29,317 bases of DNA from Clostridiales bacterium (GTDB lineage: Bacteria > Bacillota > Clostridia > Oscillospirales > Oscillospiraceae). Under the pieces are notes generated by a model. It had not been told where the DNA came from and did not search any database. It saw nothing but the letters and a program-made list of their open reading frames with translations. Location of the stretch: assembly GCA_021205375.1 (NCBI GenBank), contig JAJPXR010000198.1, forward strand, positions 1 to 29,317, given 5' to 3'. Shown here one piece after another: positions 7,501-14,407 of this stretch (its first letter is position 1; each line of letters starts with the position of its first letter). Made by a program: the position numbers and the translations under genes.

Positions 7501-8341
7501 GCTGCAAAACGCTGTTGTCTCCGACGAGACGGCCCAGGTCTTGGACGAAGCGGGGCTGACCGCGGGCGAGGCCGATTTGACGGTGCAGGAGATGGACTGC
7601 CAGGTGACGGAGACCCACGGCCTGACCCTGGATGAGGAGGCAAAAACCATCACCGTGGAGGAAGAAAACGCCTCCATCACCATCACCTTCGACGGCGCGG
7701 CGGACTGCGAGACCTACCTCTACCTGGAGGGCATCAACTACGCCAGCGAAAAATCTTCCGCCCTGTGCGAACTGAAGGTGAAAGCCAACGGCACCACCAC
7801 CTCTACCCGGCTCCACGGAAAGCGGCAGACCTACTACTTTGAGACCTCCGGGTTCTCCTTCAACCTGGGCTACAGCCAGGAGGGGACAACGGAGTGCACC
7901 CTGACCTTCTCCGAACCCGGCGAGTTCGTCTATGAGGACATCCGGGTGCTGTGTCTGCCCATGGAGGACTACGCAGAGGACGTGACCGCTCTGTCGGCGG
8001 TCATGCTGGAGGACGTGGACGAAAACGGCGACATCATCACCGGCACTGTCTCCGCCAGCGACACCCGGCTGCTGACCTTCTCCATCCCCTACACTAAGGG
8101 CTGGACCCTGTGGGTGGACGGCGAGGAAACCGAGCTGTTCCAGGTGGACAAGCTCTATATGGGCGCGGTCATCGAGGCGGGTGACCACGAGATCGTGCTG
8201 AAATACGCCATGCCCTGGCTGAACATCGGCATGGCCGCCAGCGGCGTGGCCCTGGCCGCCATCGCGGTGCGGGGCGTGTGCGTGGTGCTGTTGCGGAGGA
8301 GAAACGGCGCTGCCAAGACAAAACGAAAAGAGAAAAATTGA
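4586..8341 (+). CDS. Fusion of acyltransferase-3-like membrane domain and YfhO-type GT-C glycosyltransferase
   Basis: 1251-aa multi-spanning protein. Residues 1-340 form a hydrophobic bundle of about ten helices resembling fucose 4-O-acetylase/acyltransferase-3 proteins, including an RALVFLPLFLLG block typical of that family. The helix-1 histidine expected there is not evident (Cys-Val-Gln-Cys). Residues about 365-800 resemble YfhO, a GT-C enzyme that moves sugars from undecaprenyl phosphate onto wall polymers outside the cell; Asp395 in the first outer loop (TADGLQQQY) is a candidate catalytic acid. Residues about 815-1210 are an acidic outer domain, followed by a last helix and a Lys/Arg-rich tail. 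The start is GTG 4586 after GAGGAAATAGGA. It lies 32 nt after tagD and 30 nt before the aminotransferase. It probably acts last in the pathway, attaching an aminosugar to a wall polymer. Confidence 0.75.
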   Translation: MYSKTIQKREYHLGLLMLLGIACVQCLPTGTNTRSVQALWNFVQIAGYPALVFLFGSLSREVIGTRERLVRFSMAFTELYLVQKLLLFWVQSSLGETPSFALFNTTGASWLYLVFAEYLLLMLWLEQKKWDRRLLFVLALAVGCLSGLLGWIGDKFCLARALVFLPLFLLGRWTDAEQRGKLLDKLGTKLLSLAGLAAVLAVCWWKSDFIYRLAPFFKGNKSYASLSSGLIGHYGPLVRLGWYVLVLCLILGLLALMPNRRLPVITDLGGVWPEAYLWQRPITILFSTVLVDLFSARLGKLGYLAGLGLALIFVVISCLPWAVRPVKWVLRNGNFWNPPDPPARTLHPGRRPSFYQRHTLGVRCVLIFTAAFVVLATAVVLPFYTNGKSMVWTADGLQQQYASMAFLRNYALSVAEEFQTTGVLHLSQFTFQAGMGMNVLDVIRRDPFMLLCLFTPLDHMEALYSILCLLRIYCSGLAVMWLLLELERTSKMEIICGGMSYAFCGYSLYILVRQPVFQTPCLIYLPLMLAGVERFLHKRKGGLFLVTVCLNFISGYYLAYMNTLMMALYLLVRLIFLHGTDVKRIISEIFKLIGVYFWGVALSGAVLLPTVYSFLTSSRSGEQNGLNSLFAYGWNYYETLFDDLTRAVPNGQNWAILGFAGLTLLAIVLLFFQKEKRFRPLKTGVIICTVMICLPLFGKIMNGFGYVTNRWCYGFALMGSLVLAYMLPEFLHLEPREKRGLLVAGGLYIGLVLCDQEPNTARYVGLLLLAGTLLAVLTMDLFASNAYQKKTVLSLTLTVALVVNTNAAFREGVGNYTAACVDAGEVQSSLADTEAAAASTLGDDSFYRVEQSARRSNQSMGAGYYGTTSYFSIIPSGMTETYLDFNLNTATQSFDLRGFDARASLEALSCVKYYCVKDEDDRVPYGFTLAGESDGTLIYENQYALSLGYTYTSYMTEDEYNALNFAEKQQAVLQNAVVSDETAQVLDEAGLTAGEADLTVQEMDCQVTETHGLTLDEEAKTITVEEENASITITFDGAADCETYLYLEGINYASEKSSALCELKVKANGTTTSTRLHGKRQTYYFETSGFSFNLGYSQEGTTECTLTFSEPGEFVYEDIRVLCLPMEDYAEDVTALSAVMLEDVDENGDIITGTVSASDTRLLTFSIPYTKGWTLWVDGEETELFQVDKLYMGAVIEAGDHEIVLKYAMPWLNIGMAASGVALAAIAVRGVCVVLLRRRNGAAKTKRKEKN

Positions 8342-8371
8342 CCCGATCATCAATTTTGGAGGCTGATTTTC

Positions 8372-9505
8372 ATGCGTATTCCCTTTAATGTTCCCCCTTC
8401 CACAGGCCGGGAGCCAGAATGTATGGCCCAGGCCATCGCCAACCACAAGCTCTGCGGCGACGGCCCCTTCACCCAGAAATGCCACCAGTGGCTGGAGGAA
8501 AAGACCGGCGCAGCCAAGGTGCTGCTGACCACCTCCGGCACCAGCGCCCTGGAAATGGCCGCCCTGCTGTGCGATGTGCAGCCGGGGGATGAGGTCATCA
8601 TGCCCGCTTACACCTTTGTCTCCACGGCGGACGCCTTTGTCCAGCGGGGAGCGAAGGTGGTGTTTGTGGACATCCGGCCCGATACCATGAACATCGACGA
8701 GACCAAAATCGAGGACGCCATCACGGAAAAGACCACCGTCATCTGCGTGGTCCACTACGCGGGCGTGGGCTGCGAGATGGACGCCATTCTGGACATCGCC
8801 CGCCGCCACGGCCTCAAGGTGGTAGAGGACGCGGCCCAGGGCGTCATGGGCTGGTACAAGGGCAAGGCCCTGGGCGCCATCGGCGACGTGGGCTGCTACA
8901 GCTTCCACGAGACGAAAAACTACACCATGGGCGAGGGCGGCGCCGTGCTGGTCAACCACCCGGAGCAGGTGGAGCAGGCGGAAATCTACCGGGAAAAAGG
9001 CACCAACCGCAGCAAGTTCATCCGGGGCCAGATCGACAAGTATACCTGGGTGGACTACGGCTCAAGCTATCTTCCCAGCGACCTGAACGCCGCCTATCTC
9101 TATCCCCAGTTGGAGGACGCGGACAAGATCAACGACGACCGCATGGCCTCCTGGAACCGTTACTATGAGGGACTGACCCCTCTGGCTCAGGCGGGAAAAA
9201 TCGAGCTGCCCGTCATCCCGGAGGGCTGCGTCCACAACGCCCATATGTTCTACATCAAGTGCAAGGACCTGGAGGAGCGGACGGCGCTCATCTCCTTCCT
9301 GAAGGAGCGGGACATCTACTCCGCCTTCCACTACATCCCCCTGCACACCGCCCCCGCCGGCAAGCGCTTTGGCCGCTTCCACGGGGAGGACGTGTACACC
9401 ACCAGGGAGTCCGAGCGGCTGACCCGCCTGCCGATGTACTACGGCCTGACGGCGGAGGACTGTCAGGAGGTCATCGACGCGGTGAAGGAATTCTATTGTC
9501 AATGA
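8372..9505 (+). CDS. wecE: dTDP-4-keto-6-deoxyglucose aminotransferase (WecE/RffA-like)
   Basis: 377-aa PLP enzyme of the DegT/DnrJ/EryC1/StrS family, very close end to end to Escherichia coli WecE (376 aa): shared blocks include KLCGDGPFT, SGTSALEMAALL, GDEVIMPAYTFVST, RPDTMNIDET, VVEDAAQGVM, FHETKNYT, EKGTNRS, HNAHMFYIK and FHYIPLH. Lys182 in HETKN is the Schiff-base lysine. WecE makes dTDP-4-amino-4,6-dideoxygalactose (dTDP-Fuc4N) from dTDP-4-keto-6-deoxyglucose using glutamate. The substrate makers RmlA/RmlB and a WecD-type N-acetyltransferase are not in the window. GGAGG precedes the ATG by 9 nt. The TGA stop lies inside a family C repeat. In context it supplies the amino sugar to the polyprenyl transferase downstream. 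Confidence 0.93.
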   Translation: MRIPFNVPPSTGREPECMAQAIANHKLCGDGPFTQKCHQWLEEKTGAAKVLLTTSGTSALEMAALLCDVQPGDEVIMPAYTFVSTADAFVQRGAKVVFVDIRPDTMNIDETKIEDAITEKTTVICVVHYAGVGCEMDAILDIARRHGLKVVEDAAQGVMGWYKGKALGAIGDVGCYSFHETKNYTMGEGGAVLVNHPEQVEQAEIYREKGTNRSKFIRGQIDKYTWVDYGSSYLPSDLNAAYLYPQLEDADKINDDRMASWNRYYEGLTPLAQAGKIELPVIPEGCVHNAHMFYIKCKDLEERTALISFLKERDIYSAFHYIPLHTAPAGKRFGRFHGEDVYTTRESERLTRLPMYYGLTAEDCQEVIDAVKEFYCQ

Positions 9506-9534
9506 GCAATTAGCAATGTGCAATGTGCAATTAT
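9500..9534 (+). repeat. Family C repeat overlapping the wecE stop codon
   Basis: CAATGAGCAATTAGCAAT followed by two GTGCAAT units. Its first TGA is the wecE stop. The same opening occurs at the end of the FAD oxidoreductase gene (minus strand, around 18180-18160). Confidence 0.75.
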
Positions 9535-9618
9535 GGGGAAAACAGACATCTGCGGTGAGTGGGACACGATGATATCGTTGATAAACTACAAAAGATTGTG
9601 AAGTGAAAAGTTTCATAT

Positions 9619-9948
9619 ATGAAGGAAAAAGATGCTTATTACGCAGAATGTGATGCTCTTGTAAAACGAATGAATTCAGAGGGTAGGCCCGAAGATATTC
9701 TTGCTGGTTTGACCCATAAGGGAGCGCTTATCCGCATAAATGGAATTATAAATGCGGTGTGTTACTCATTCAAAACTCCGGAAACCGTCAGTTTGATAAA
9801 GAACCTAAAAAATGATAACATTACATTTGACACTTATTCCGTCTCTGATTTTGCTATAGCTGCGCTTGATATAATGGGTGTTGAGAAGTACAACGGAAAC
9901 CGAAAGCAGATCGTGGATTTGATTGGCTCCAGGTTTGATTTTAAGTGA
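9619..9948 (+). CDS. Hypothetical protein, AT-rich insertion in the locus
   Basis: 109-aa soluble protein that I do not recognise: no signal peptide, no membrane helix, largely helical and mixed in charge, ending in Phe-Asp-Phe-Lys. Base composition and codon use differ sharply from neighbours: A/T-ending codons (GAT, AAA, ATA, TTT, CTT) dominate, whereas flanking genes use mostly C or G at third positions. The ribosome site is weak (GAAGTGAAAAG). It is flanked by about 110 nt (9506-9618) and 150 nt (9949-10099) of similarly AT-rich non-coding sequence, against 4-bp overlaps and short gaps elsewhere in the locus. This looks like a recent small insertion, for example an immunity-type or orphan gene. 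The role is unknown. Confidence 0.65.
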   Translation: MKEKDAYYAECDALVKRMNSEGRPEDILAGLTHKGALIRINGIINAVCYSFKTPETVSLIKNLKNDNITFDTYSVSDFAIAALDIMGVEKYNGNRKQIVDLIGSRFDFK

Positions 9949-10099
9949 AGATTCTTATTGGGTGACGCCAGAGCCAAAGGCAGGTATATAACCACAGTAC
10001 CCTTTCACAATGCTTAGCCCTGCGAATCACAGCCGTTCCGCAAAGGATTTACCCCAAACTATACATATGTATTTTGTTAGAGAAACAAGGGAGAGAACT

Positions 10100-11047
10100 A
10101 TGCAAACCATCAGCTTTGTCATTCCCTGCTACGCCAGCGAAGGCTCCGTGGCCCTGGTCATGGACGAGATCCGCTCCGTGGTGGCCCAGCGCCCGGAATA
10201 TGACTATGAGATCGTGGCGGTGAACGACTGCTCGCCGGACGGTGTGTTGGGCGTGCTGCGGCAGCAGGCCGCTCAGGACCAGCGGGTGAAGGTCATCGAC
10301 CTTGCCAAAAACGGCGGGCGGCACAACGCCCTGATGTGCGGGTGCCACTACACCACCGGGGACTATGTGGCCTTCATCGACGACGACCTCCAGTGCCCCA
10401 CGGACCGGTTCTGGGATCTGCTGGCCCCGCTGGAGAGCGGCGACTACGATGTATCCATCGCCAAGTACCCCAAAAAGACCCAGTCGGGCCTGAAAAACTT
10501 CGGCTCCAAGGTCAACGACACCGTGGCCAACTGGCTGCTGGGCAAGGACAAGGACTTGAAATTCTCCAACTACTCGGTGATGCGCCGCTTCGTCAAGGAC
10601 GAGGTCATTCGCTACACCAACCCCTATCCCTACCTGTCTGGCCTGATGCTCCGGGCCACCAGCCGGGTGACCAACGTGGTCATGGAGGAGCGGGAGCGCA
10701 CCATCGGCGTGGGACACTACAACTTCAAAAAGTCCTTCGCCCTGTGGATGAACAGCTTCACCGCCTTTTCCGTCAAACCCCTGCGGCTGGCCACCACCCT
10801 GGGCGTGATTTGCGCCTTTGTGGGGGTCATTACAGGCATTTACACCGTTATCCACAAGTTTTTGGTCCCCACTGTGGCGGTGGGCTACAGCTCCCTGATG
10901 GCCGCCATGCTCTTTTTGGGGGGCATGATCATGTTCCTGCTGGGACTGATCGGGGAGTATATCGGCCGCATTTATATCTCGCTGAACAACTCGCCCCAGT
11001 ACGTGGTGCGGGAGACCCTGAACGTGGAGGAGGCGTCCGTCCGGTGA
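10100..11047 (+). CDS. Polyprenyl-phosphate glycosyltransferase (GtrB/ArnC/CsbB type)
   Basis: 315-aa family 2 glycosyltransferase. The catalytic GT-A domain (1-225) has VIPCYASEG (8-16), VNDCSPDG (41-48) and the metal-binding DDD (94-96) in AFIDDDLQCP. Two C-terminal helices (about 229-255 and 262-288) are followed by GLIGEYIGRIY, the usual end of GtrB/ArnC/CsbB enzymes. These transfer one sugar from a nucleotide donor to undecaprenyl phosphate on the inner face of the membrane. Given the adjacent WecE, the donor is plausibly dTDP-Fuc4N or a derivative; that is inference. ATG 10100 follows AAGGGAGAG; the frame reaches back to 10010 without a better site. The stop overlaps the next start by 4 nt (GTGA), so the two are translationally coupled. 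Confidence 0.9.
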   Translation: MQTISFVIPCYASEGSVALVMDEIRSVVAQRPEYDYEIVAVNDCSPDGVLGVLRQQAAQDQRVKVIDLAKNGGRHNALMCGCHYTTGDYVAFIDDDLQCPTDRFWDLLAPLESGDYDVSIAKYPKKTQSGLKNFGSKVNDTVANWLLGKDKDLKFSNYSVMRRFVKDEVIRYTNPYPYLSGLMLRATSRVTNVVMEERERTIGVGHYNFKKSFALWMNSFTAFSVKPLRLATTLGVICAFVGVITGIYTVIHKFLVPTVAVGYSSLMAAMLFLGGMIMFLLGLIGEYIGRIYISLNNSPQYVVRETLNVEEASVR

Positions 11048-12267
11048 AAAAGGTACTCATTGTCGGCGCGGGAGATTTCCAGCTCCCGCTGGTGCAGAAG
11101 GCCGCGGAGAGCTATGAAGTGTTGCTGGCCGCGCCGGTCATCGGCGAGGCGTTCCGCCCCTATATCAGCAAAGAATTGCTCATTGATGTGCGGGCCAAGG
11201 AGGAAATTCTGGCCTTCGCCCGCGCTGAGCAGATCGACGGCGTCATCACCGACCAGACAGACATTGCCGTGCGTACCGTGGCGTATGTGGCCCAGGAGAT
11301 GGGCCTCCCCGGTATCGGCTACGAGACGGGCTGCCTCTTCACCGACAAGGCCCTGATGCGGCAAAAGCTGGCCCAGTTGGGTATCCCTCAACTGCCCAAC
11401 CGGACGGTGTTCTCCCTGGACGAGGCAGAGGACTACTACGCCCAACTGGGCGGCGCGGTCATCATCAAGCCCCTGGACACTCAGGGCAGCCGGGGCGTCC
11501 AGGCCGTCCGCAGCGCGGACGAACTGCGGGCGAAGTACGCCGAGGCCGCCCGCTGGTCCTCCAACGGCGGGGTCATTGTGGAGCGGCTGGCCACGGGCCG
11601 GGAGTTCGTGGTGGAGGGCCTCTCCTTCAACTACCAGTTTGAAAACCTGACCTGCGGCGACACCCTCTATTTCGACATCCCCGACGCCTACGCCGCCAAG
11701 AGCCGCATTATGCCCTCTACGGCGGACGAGGAACTGACGCAGCGGGTGCTGGACCTGAACCGGCGCATCATCACCGGCTTTGGCCTGAAACAGGGCATCA
11801 CCCACAGCGAATATATCATGGACGGGGACGAAATTTATCTGATGGAGACTGCCGCCCGGGGTGGCGGGGTATTCATCTCGTCCGACCTGATCTCCCTCTC
11901 CACCGGCCTGTGTACCGAGGAATTTCTGCTGAACATCGCCACCGGGCAGCAAACCGAAATGCCGGAGATTTTGCCCCAGCAGTGCTATTGCGGGTACATG
12001 GCCTTCTACATTCCCGTAGGGAAGGTGACCGCCCTCTCCGGGGTGGAGGAAGTGCAGGCTCTGCCCTACGTCCACCGGAACCAGTTGGACAAGCTGCGCC
12101 TGGGCATGGAGAACCGGGAGGGCCACACCGACAAGACCTCCCGGCTGGCCCTTATCGTCTCCGCTCCCACCCGGGAGGAGCTGAACCGCCGGATGCAGCA
12201 CATCCAGTCCCTGCTCCGGGTGGAAGTCACCACCGAGGAAGGGGTACAGGGGCTGATTTGGGAATAA
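11044..12267 (+). CDS. ATP-grasp ligase of unknown substrate
   Basis: 407-aa protein of the ATP-grasp superfamily, which couples a carboxylate (through an acyl phosphate) to an amine or thiol. The N-terminal pre-ATP-grasp fold (1-95) opens with KKVLIVGAGDFQ. The ATP-binding part follows, with IIKPLDTQGSRG (140-151) as the lysine and glycine-rich loop, a VERLATGREFVVEG block (179-192), and the metal site EYIMDGDEIYLMETAARGGG (256-275). A smaller C-terminal domain follows (about 300-407). It resembles generic carboxylate-amine ligases near PurT/carbamoyl-phosphate synthase-like families; the specific reaction cannot be read from the sequence. GTG 11044 is the start, overlapping the previous stop, with GGAGGAGG at 11026-11033. 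It could acylate or aminoacylate the free amine of the WecE-made sugar. Confidence 0.85.
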   Translation: MKKVLIVGAGDFQLPLVQKAAESYEVLLAAPVIGEAFRPYISKELLIDVRAKEEILAFARAEQIDGVITDQTDIAVRTVAYVAQEMGLPGIGYETGCLFTDKALMRQKLAQLGIPQLPNRTVFSLDEAEDYYAQLGGAVIIKPLDTQGSRGVQAVRSADELRAKYAEAARWSSNGGVIVERLATGREFVVEGLSFNYQFENLTCGDTLYFDIPDAYAAKSRIMPSTADEELTQRVLDLNRRIITGFGLKQGITHSEYIMDGDEIYLMETAARGGGVFISSDLISLSTGLCTEEFLLNIATGQQTEMPEILPQQCYCGYMAFYIPVGKVTALSGVEEVQALPYVHRNQLDKLRLGMENREGHTDKTSRLALIVSAPTREELNRRMQHIQSLLRVEVTTEEGVQGLIWE

Positions 12268-12299
12268 AACGGCCCCTCCATTTTGGAATGTTCAGGCTG

Positions 12300-12334
12300 A
12301 ATTTGCAATTTGCAATTCGCAATGTGCAATTATC
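12300..12334 (+). repeat. Family C repeat after the ATP-grasp gene
   Basis: Run of TTTGCAA/TTCGCAA/TGTGCAA units 32 nt past the ATP-grasp stop. Confidence 0.65.
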
Positions 12335-12368
12335 GGGAAATCAACCGCTGGCGAAACAGTAAGCACTC

Positions 12369-12425
12369 TCCCTTGCCTCCCCTGAAAGGGGAGGGGGACC
12401 ATGCGCAGCATGGTGGAGGGGTTTT
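12369..12425 (+). repeat. Family A repeat, copy 3 (covariant arm)
   Basis: The CTCCCCTGAAAGGGGAG hairpin is kept, but the second hairpin reads ACCATGC-GCA-GCATGGT instead of GCCGCCGCC/GGCGGTGGC. Pairing is preserved with unrelated sequence. Confidence 0.8.
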
Positions 12426-12498
12426 CCTGCTGTATTTGCCGCAAAATAAATACAAAAAGTATCCAATTCGTCAAATAATACGCAAAGGAGAACTGTCC

Positions 12499-13818
12499 AT
12501 GAGCTACGCCACAGACCGAAAGCTGGAAAACGTCTACGCCCTGCGGGACCTGACCACGCTTTACAACAAACCCATCCGGGCCAAAGACTACAAGCGCCTG
12601 GTGGAAACCCAGAACAAAAAAATTCAGGAGCTGATGCAGCGGGCCTGGGAGGTCCCCTTCTACCGGAGCCGGTTCGTGGCCAGCGACACCGTCCCCGGTG
12701 ACTACCAGACCGCCGCCGATCTGTATAAGTTCCCTGTGCTGACCAAGGCGGAGCTGCGGCAGTGGATGGACGGCGAAGCCGCCGCGAACCCCAAAAAGTA
12801 CGAGAGCTGGCACGTCGCCCCCACCTCCGGTTCCTCCGGCGCGCCGCTGCGCACTTTGGTCTCTCCCCAGGAGAACGCCTGGATGACCGCCAACTGGCTG
12901 CGGGTGCTGTCCATGCCGGGGTACAACCCCTTCACGGGCAAGACCATGTGCCGCCCCAACAGCCTCCACGGGGCGGTGAAGGAGCGGGACTCCGTGGTGC
13001 AGCGGTTCGGCATCCTGCGCCGTAAGCAGATGTCCGACGCCCTGAAAAACCGCCTCACCAGCGAGCAGTTGCTCCAGGAGATCAACGACTACAAGCCCGA
13101 TTACCTCTACAACCACAAAAACGTACTGGTGCGGGTGGCGGCCTATGCCAAGAAGAACAACGTCCCCTGCCATCAGCCCAAGTTCTACACCCCCTTCGGC
13201 GAGATGATGGACGACGCCTCCCGGGAGCTGCTGATGGAGGTCTTTGGCCCCGGCCTGGTGGACGCCTACGGCATGAGCGAGACCGGCTCCTGCGTGGTGC
13301 GCCTCCCCGGACGGGACGAGTACCAGGTGAACAGCGACACCCACGTGGTCAACATCTACAACGCCGACCTGAGCGGCCCCGCTGACGACGGCCCCGCTGT
13401 CATCACGCCGCTGTTCAAGACCGACCTGCCCATCATCAACTACGTCTCCGGCGACAGCATGGAGACTTACACCAAAGCGGGCCTCCGGTTCATCAAGCGC
13501 ATCAAGGGCCGCATGAACGATGTCATCCACCACAAAAACGGCGACGTGACCGAGTGGGGCAACGTGGCGGTCATCATGAACTACATCAAAGAGGTCATCC
13601 AGTACCGGGTCATTCAGGAGGACTACGAGAACATCACCATCCTGATGGTCCGTGACCCCGGCGTGCCGGAGGAGCGGCAGGCCGAGGTGGAGGCCATCAT
13701 CACCGAGAAGCTGGGGGCTGTCCTGCGGAACGAGTTCGCTTTCCAATTCCAGTGGATGGATGAGATCCCCAGCGACGCCAACGGCAAGCTGCGAATCTTG
13801 GTGAGTAAGATTCAGTGA
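12499..13818 (+). CDS. CapK/PaaK-like adenylate-forming enzyme
   Basis: 439-aa member of the ANL superfamily, close to phenylacetate-CoA ligase/CapK proteins found in capsule loci. Visible motifs: the phosphate-binding loop PTSGSSGAPL (108-117), DAYGMSETGS (255-264), which positions the adenylate, and the C-terminal motif NGKLR with the conserved lysine. Such enzymes activate a carboxylic acid with ATP and hand it to CoA, a carrier or directly to an amine. No acyl-carrier protein lies nearby. ATG 12499 follows AAAGGAG; the frame extends upstream into a repeat and is not used. It is separated from the ATP-grasp gene by 231 nt holding family C and A repeats. Probably it activates the acid used to modify the sugar or polymer; the substrate is unknown. 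Confidence 0.82.
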   Translation: MSYATDRKLENVYALRDLTTLYNKPIRAKDYKRLVETQNKKIQELMQRAWEVPFYRSRFVASDTVPGDYQTAADLYKFPVLTKAELRQWMDGEAAANPKKYESWHVAPTSGSSGAPLRTLVSPQENAWMTANWLRVLSMPGYNPFTGKTMCRPNSLHGAVKERDSVVQRFGILRRKQMSDALKNRLTSEQLLQEINDYKPDYLYNHKNVLVRVAAYAKKNNVPCHQPKFYTPFGEMMDDASRELLMEVFGPGLVDAYGMSETGSCVVRLPGRDEYQVNSDTHVVNIYNADLSGPADDGPAVITPLFKTDLPIINYVSGDSMETYTKAGLRFIKRIKGRMNDVIHHKNGDVTEWGNVAVIMNYIKEVIQYRVIQEDYENITILMVRDPGVPEERQAEVEAIITEKLGAVLRNEFAFQFQWMDEIPSDANGKLRILVSKIQ

Positions 13819-13856
13819 TTGACCCTGTTTCATCCGTGACGATTCCGATACCGACC

Positions 13857-13992
13857 ACCCCTCTTGCCTCCGCCGTCAAGCGGCACTTCTGCCCTCAAGG
13901 GGCACTTCCGAAGCTGCGCTTCTCCCTGCGCTGCGCTCCCTGCCCTGAAAGGGGAGGAGGGCCGCCGCCTTTAGGTGGTGGCGGAGGGGTTC
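13857..13992 (+). repeat. Family A repeat, copy 4 (longest form)
   Basis: Contains GCCGTCAAGCGGC, then CCCTCAAGGGG, then GAAGCTGCGCTTC hairpins ahead of the usual GAAA-loop and GCCGCCGCC arms. Fills most of the gap between the CapK-like and SMR-type genes. Confidence 0.85.
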
Positions 13993-14047
13993 CACCGCAA
14001 ATCCGTATCACCCCTATTCCCGCATCCTAAAAAAGAAGGAAATACCC

Positions 14048-14407
14048 TTGTTAGAACACTTTTTGGACAAAAAGCGCAACCTCTATGCGCTGGCGATCAT
14101 CGCCATCTTCTTTGAGAGCCTGACCTCTCCCTTCCTGAAGCTGGGGGGGAGGTATCCCTTCCTGTCCCCCATGTACCTGTTTTGGTTCTGCGCGGCGGTG
14201 GTGATTTTGGCGGGCTACGCTGTCGCGTGGCAGTTGATTTTGGAGCGGCTGCCCCTGACCACGGCCTACCTGCGCAAAGGCATCAGCTATATGCTCATCT
14301 TCGTGTGGGCGGTGGTCATCTTCCACGAGGCCATCACCGTCAGGCAAGTGGTGGGCATCATCGTGATTATCATTGGAATGGTGGTGAGCATGTCCGATGA
14401 ACACTGA
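14048..14407 (+). CDS. SMR/EamA-type small membrane protein, probable lipid-linked sugar flippase subunit 1
   Basis: 119 aa with four predicted helices (about 11-33, 43-65, 75-96, 99-115), the size and layout of the small multidrug resistance and ArnE/ArnF families. Helix 1 keeps a buried glutamate (Glu23 in FFESL), the position of the proton/substrate-binding Glu14 of EmrE. It starts at TTG 14048 after AAGGA; no ATG fits. Its 3' end overlaps the next gene by 11 nt, so the pair is co-translated and probably forms a heterodimer. In ArnE/ArnF such a pair moves undecaprenyl-phosphate-aminoarabinose across the membrane. Together with the GtrB/ArnC-like and WecE-like genes upstream, the same role for a lipid-linked aminosugar is the best inference. 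A multidrug exporter is the alternative. Confidence 0.78.
   Translation: MLEHFLDKKRNLYALAIIAIFFESLTSPFLKLGGRYPFLSPMYLFWFCAAVVILAGYAVAWQLILERLPLTTAYLRKGISYMLIFVWAVVIFHEAITVRQVVGIIVIIIGMVVSMSDEH

Noticed and set aside
5861..8959. 1032-aa open frame antisense to the YfhO fusion and wecE
   Set aside because: Spans two well-supported genes on the other strand, no recognisable motif, His/Gln/Val-rich shadow composition.
10336..11043. N-terminal 236-codon extension of the ATP-grasp frame
   Set aside because: Overlaps the conserved glycosyltransferase in another frame; the GTG at 11044 with GGAGGAGG upstream gives the normal protein start.
12292..13833. 513-aa open frame antisense to the CapK-like gene
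   Set aside because: Shadow frame; runs through family A and C repeats and has no start signal.
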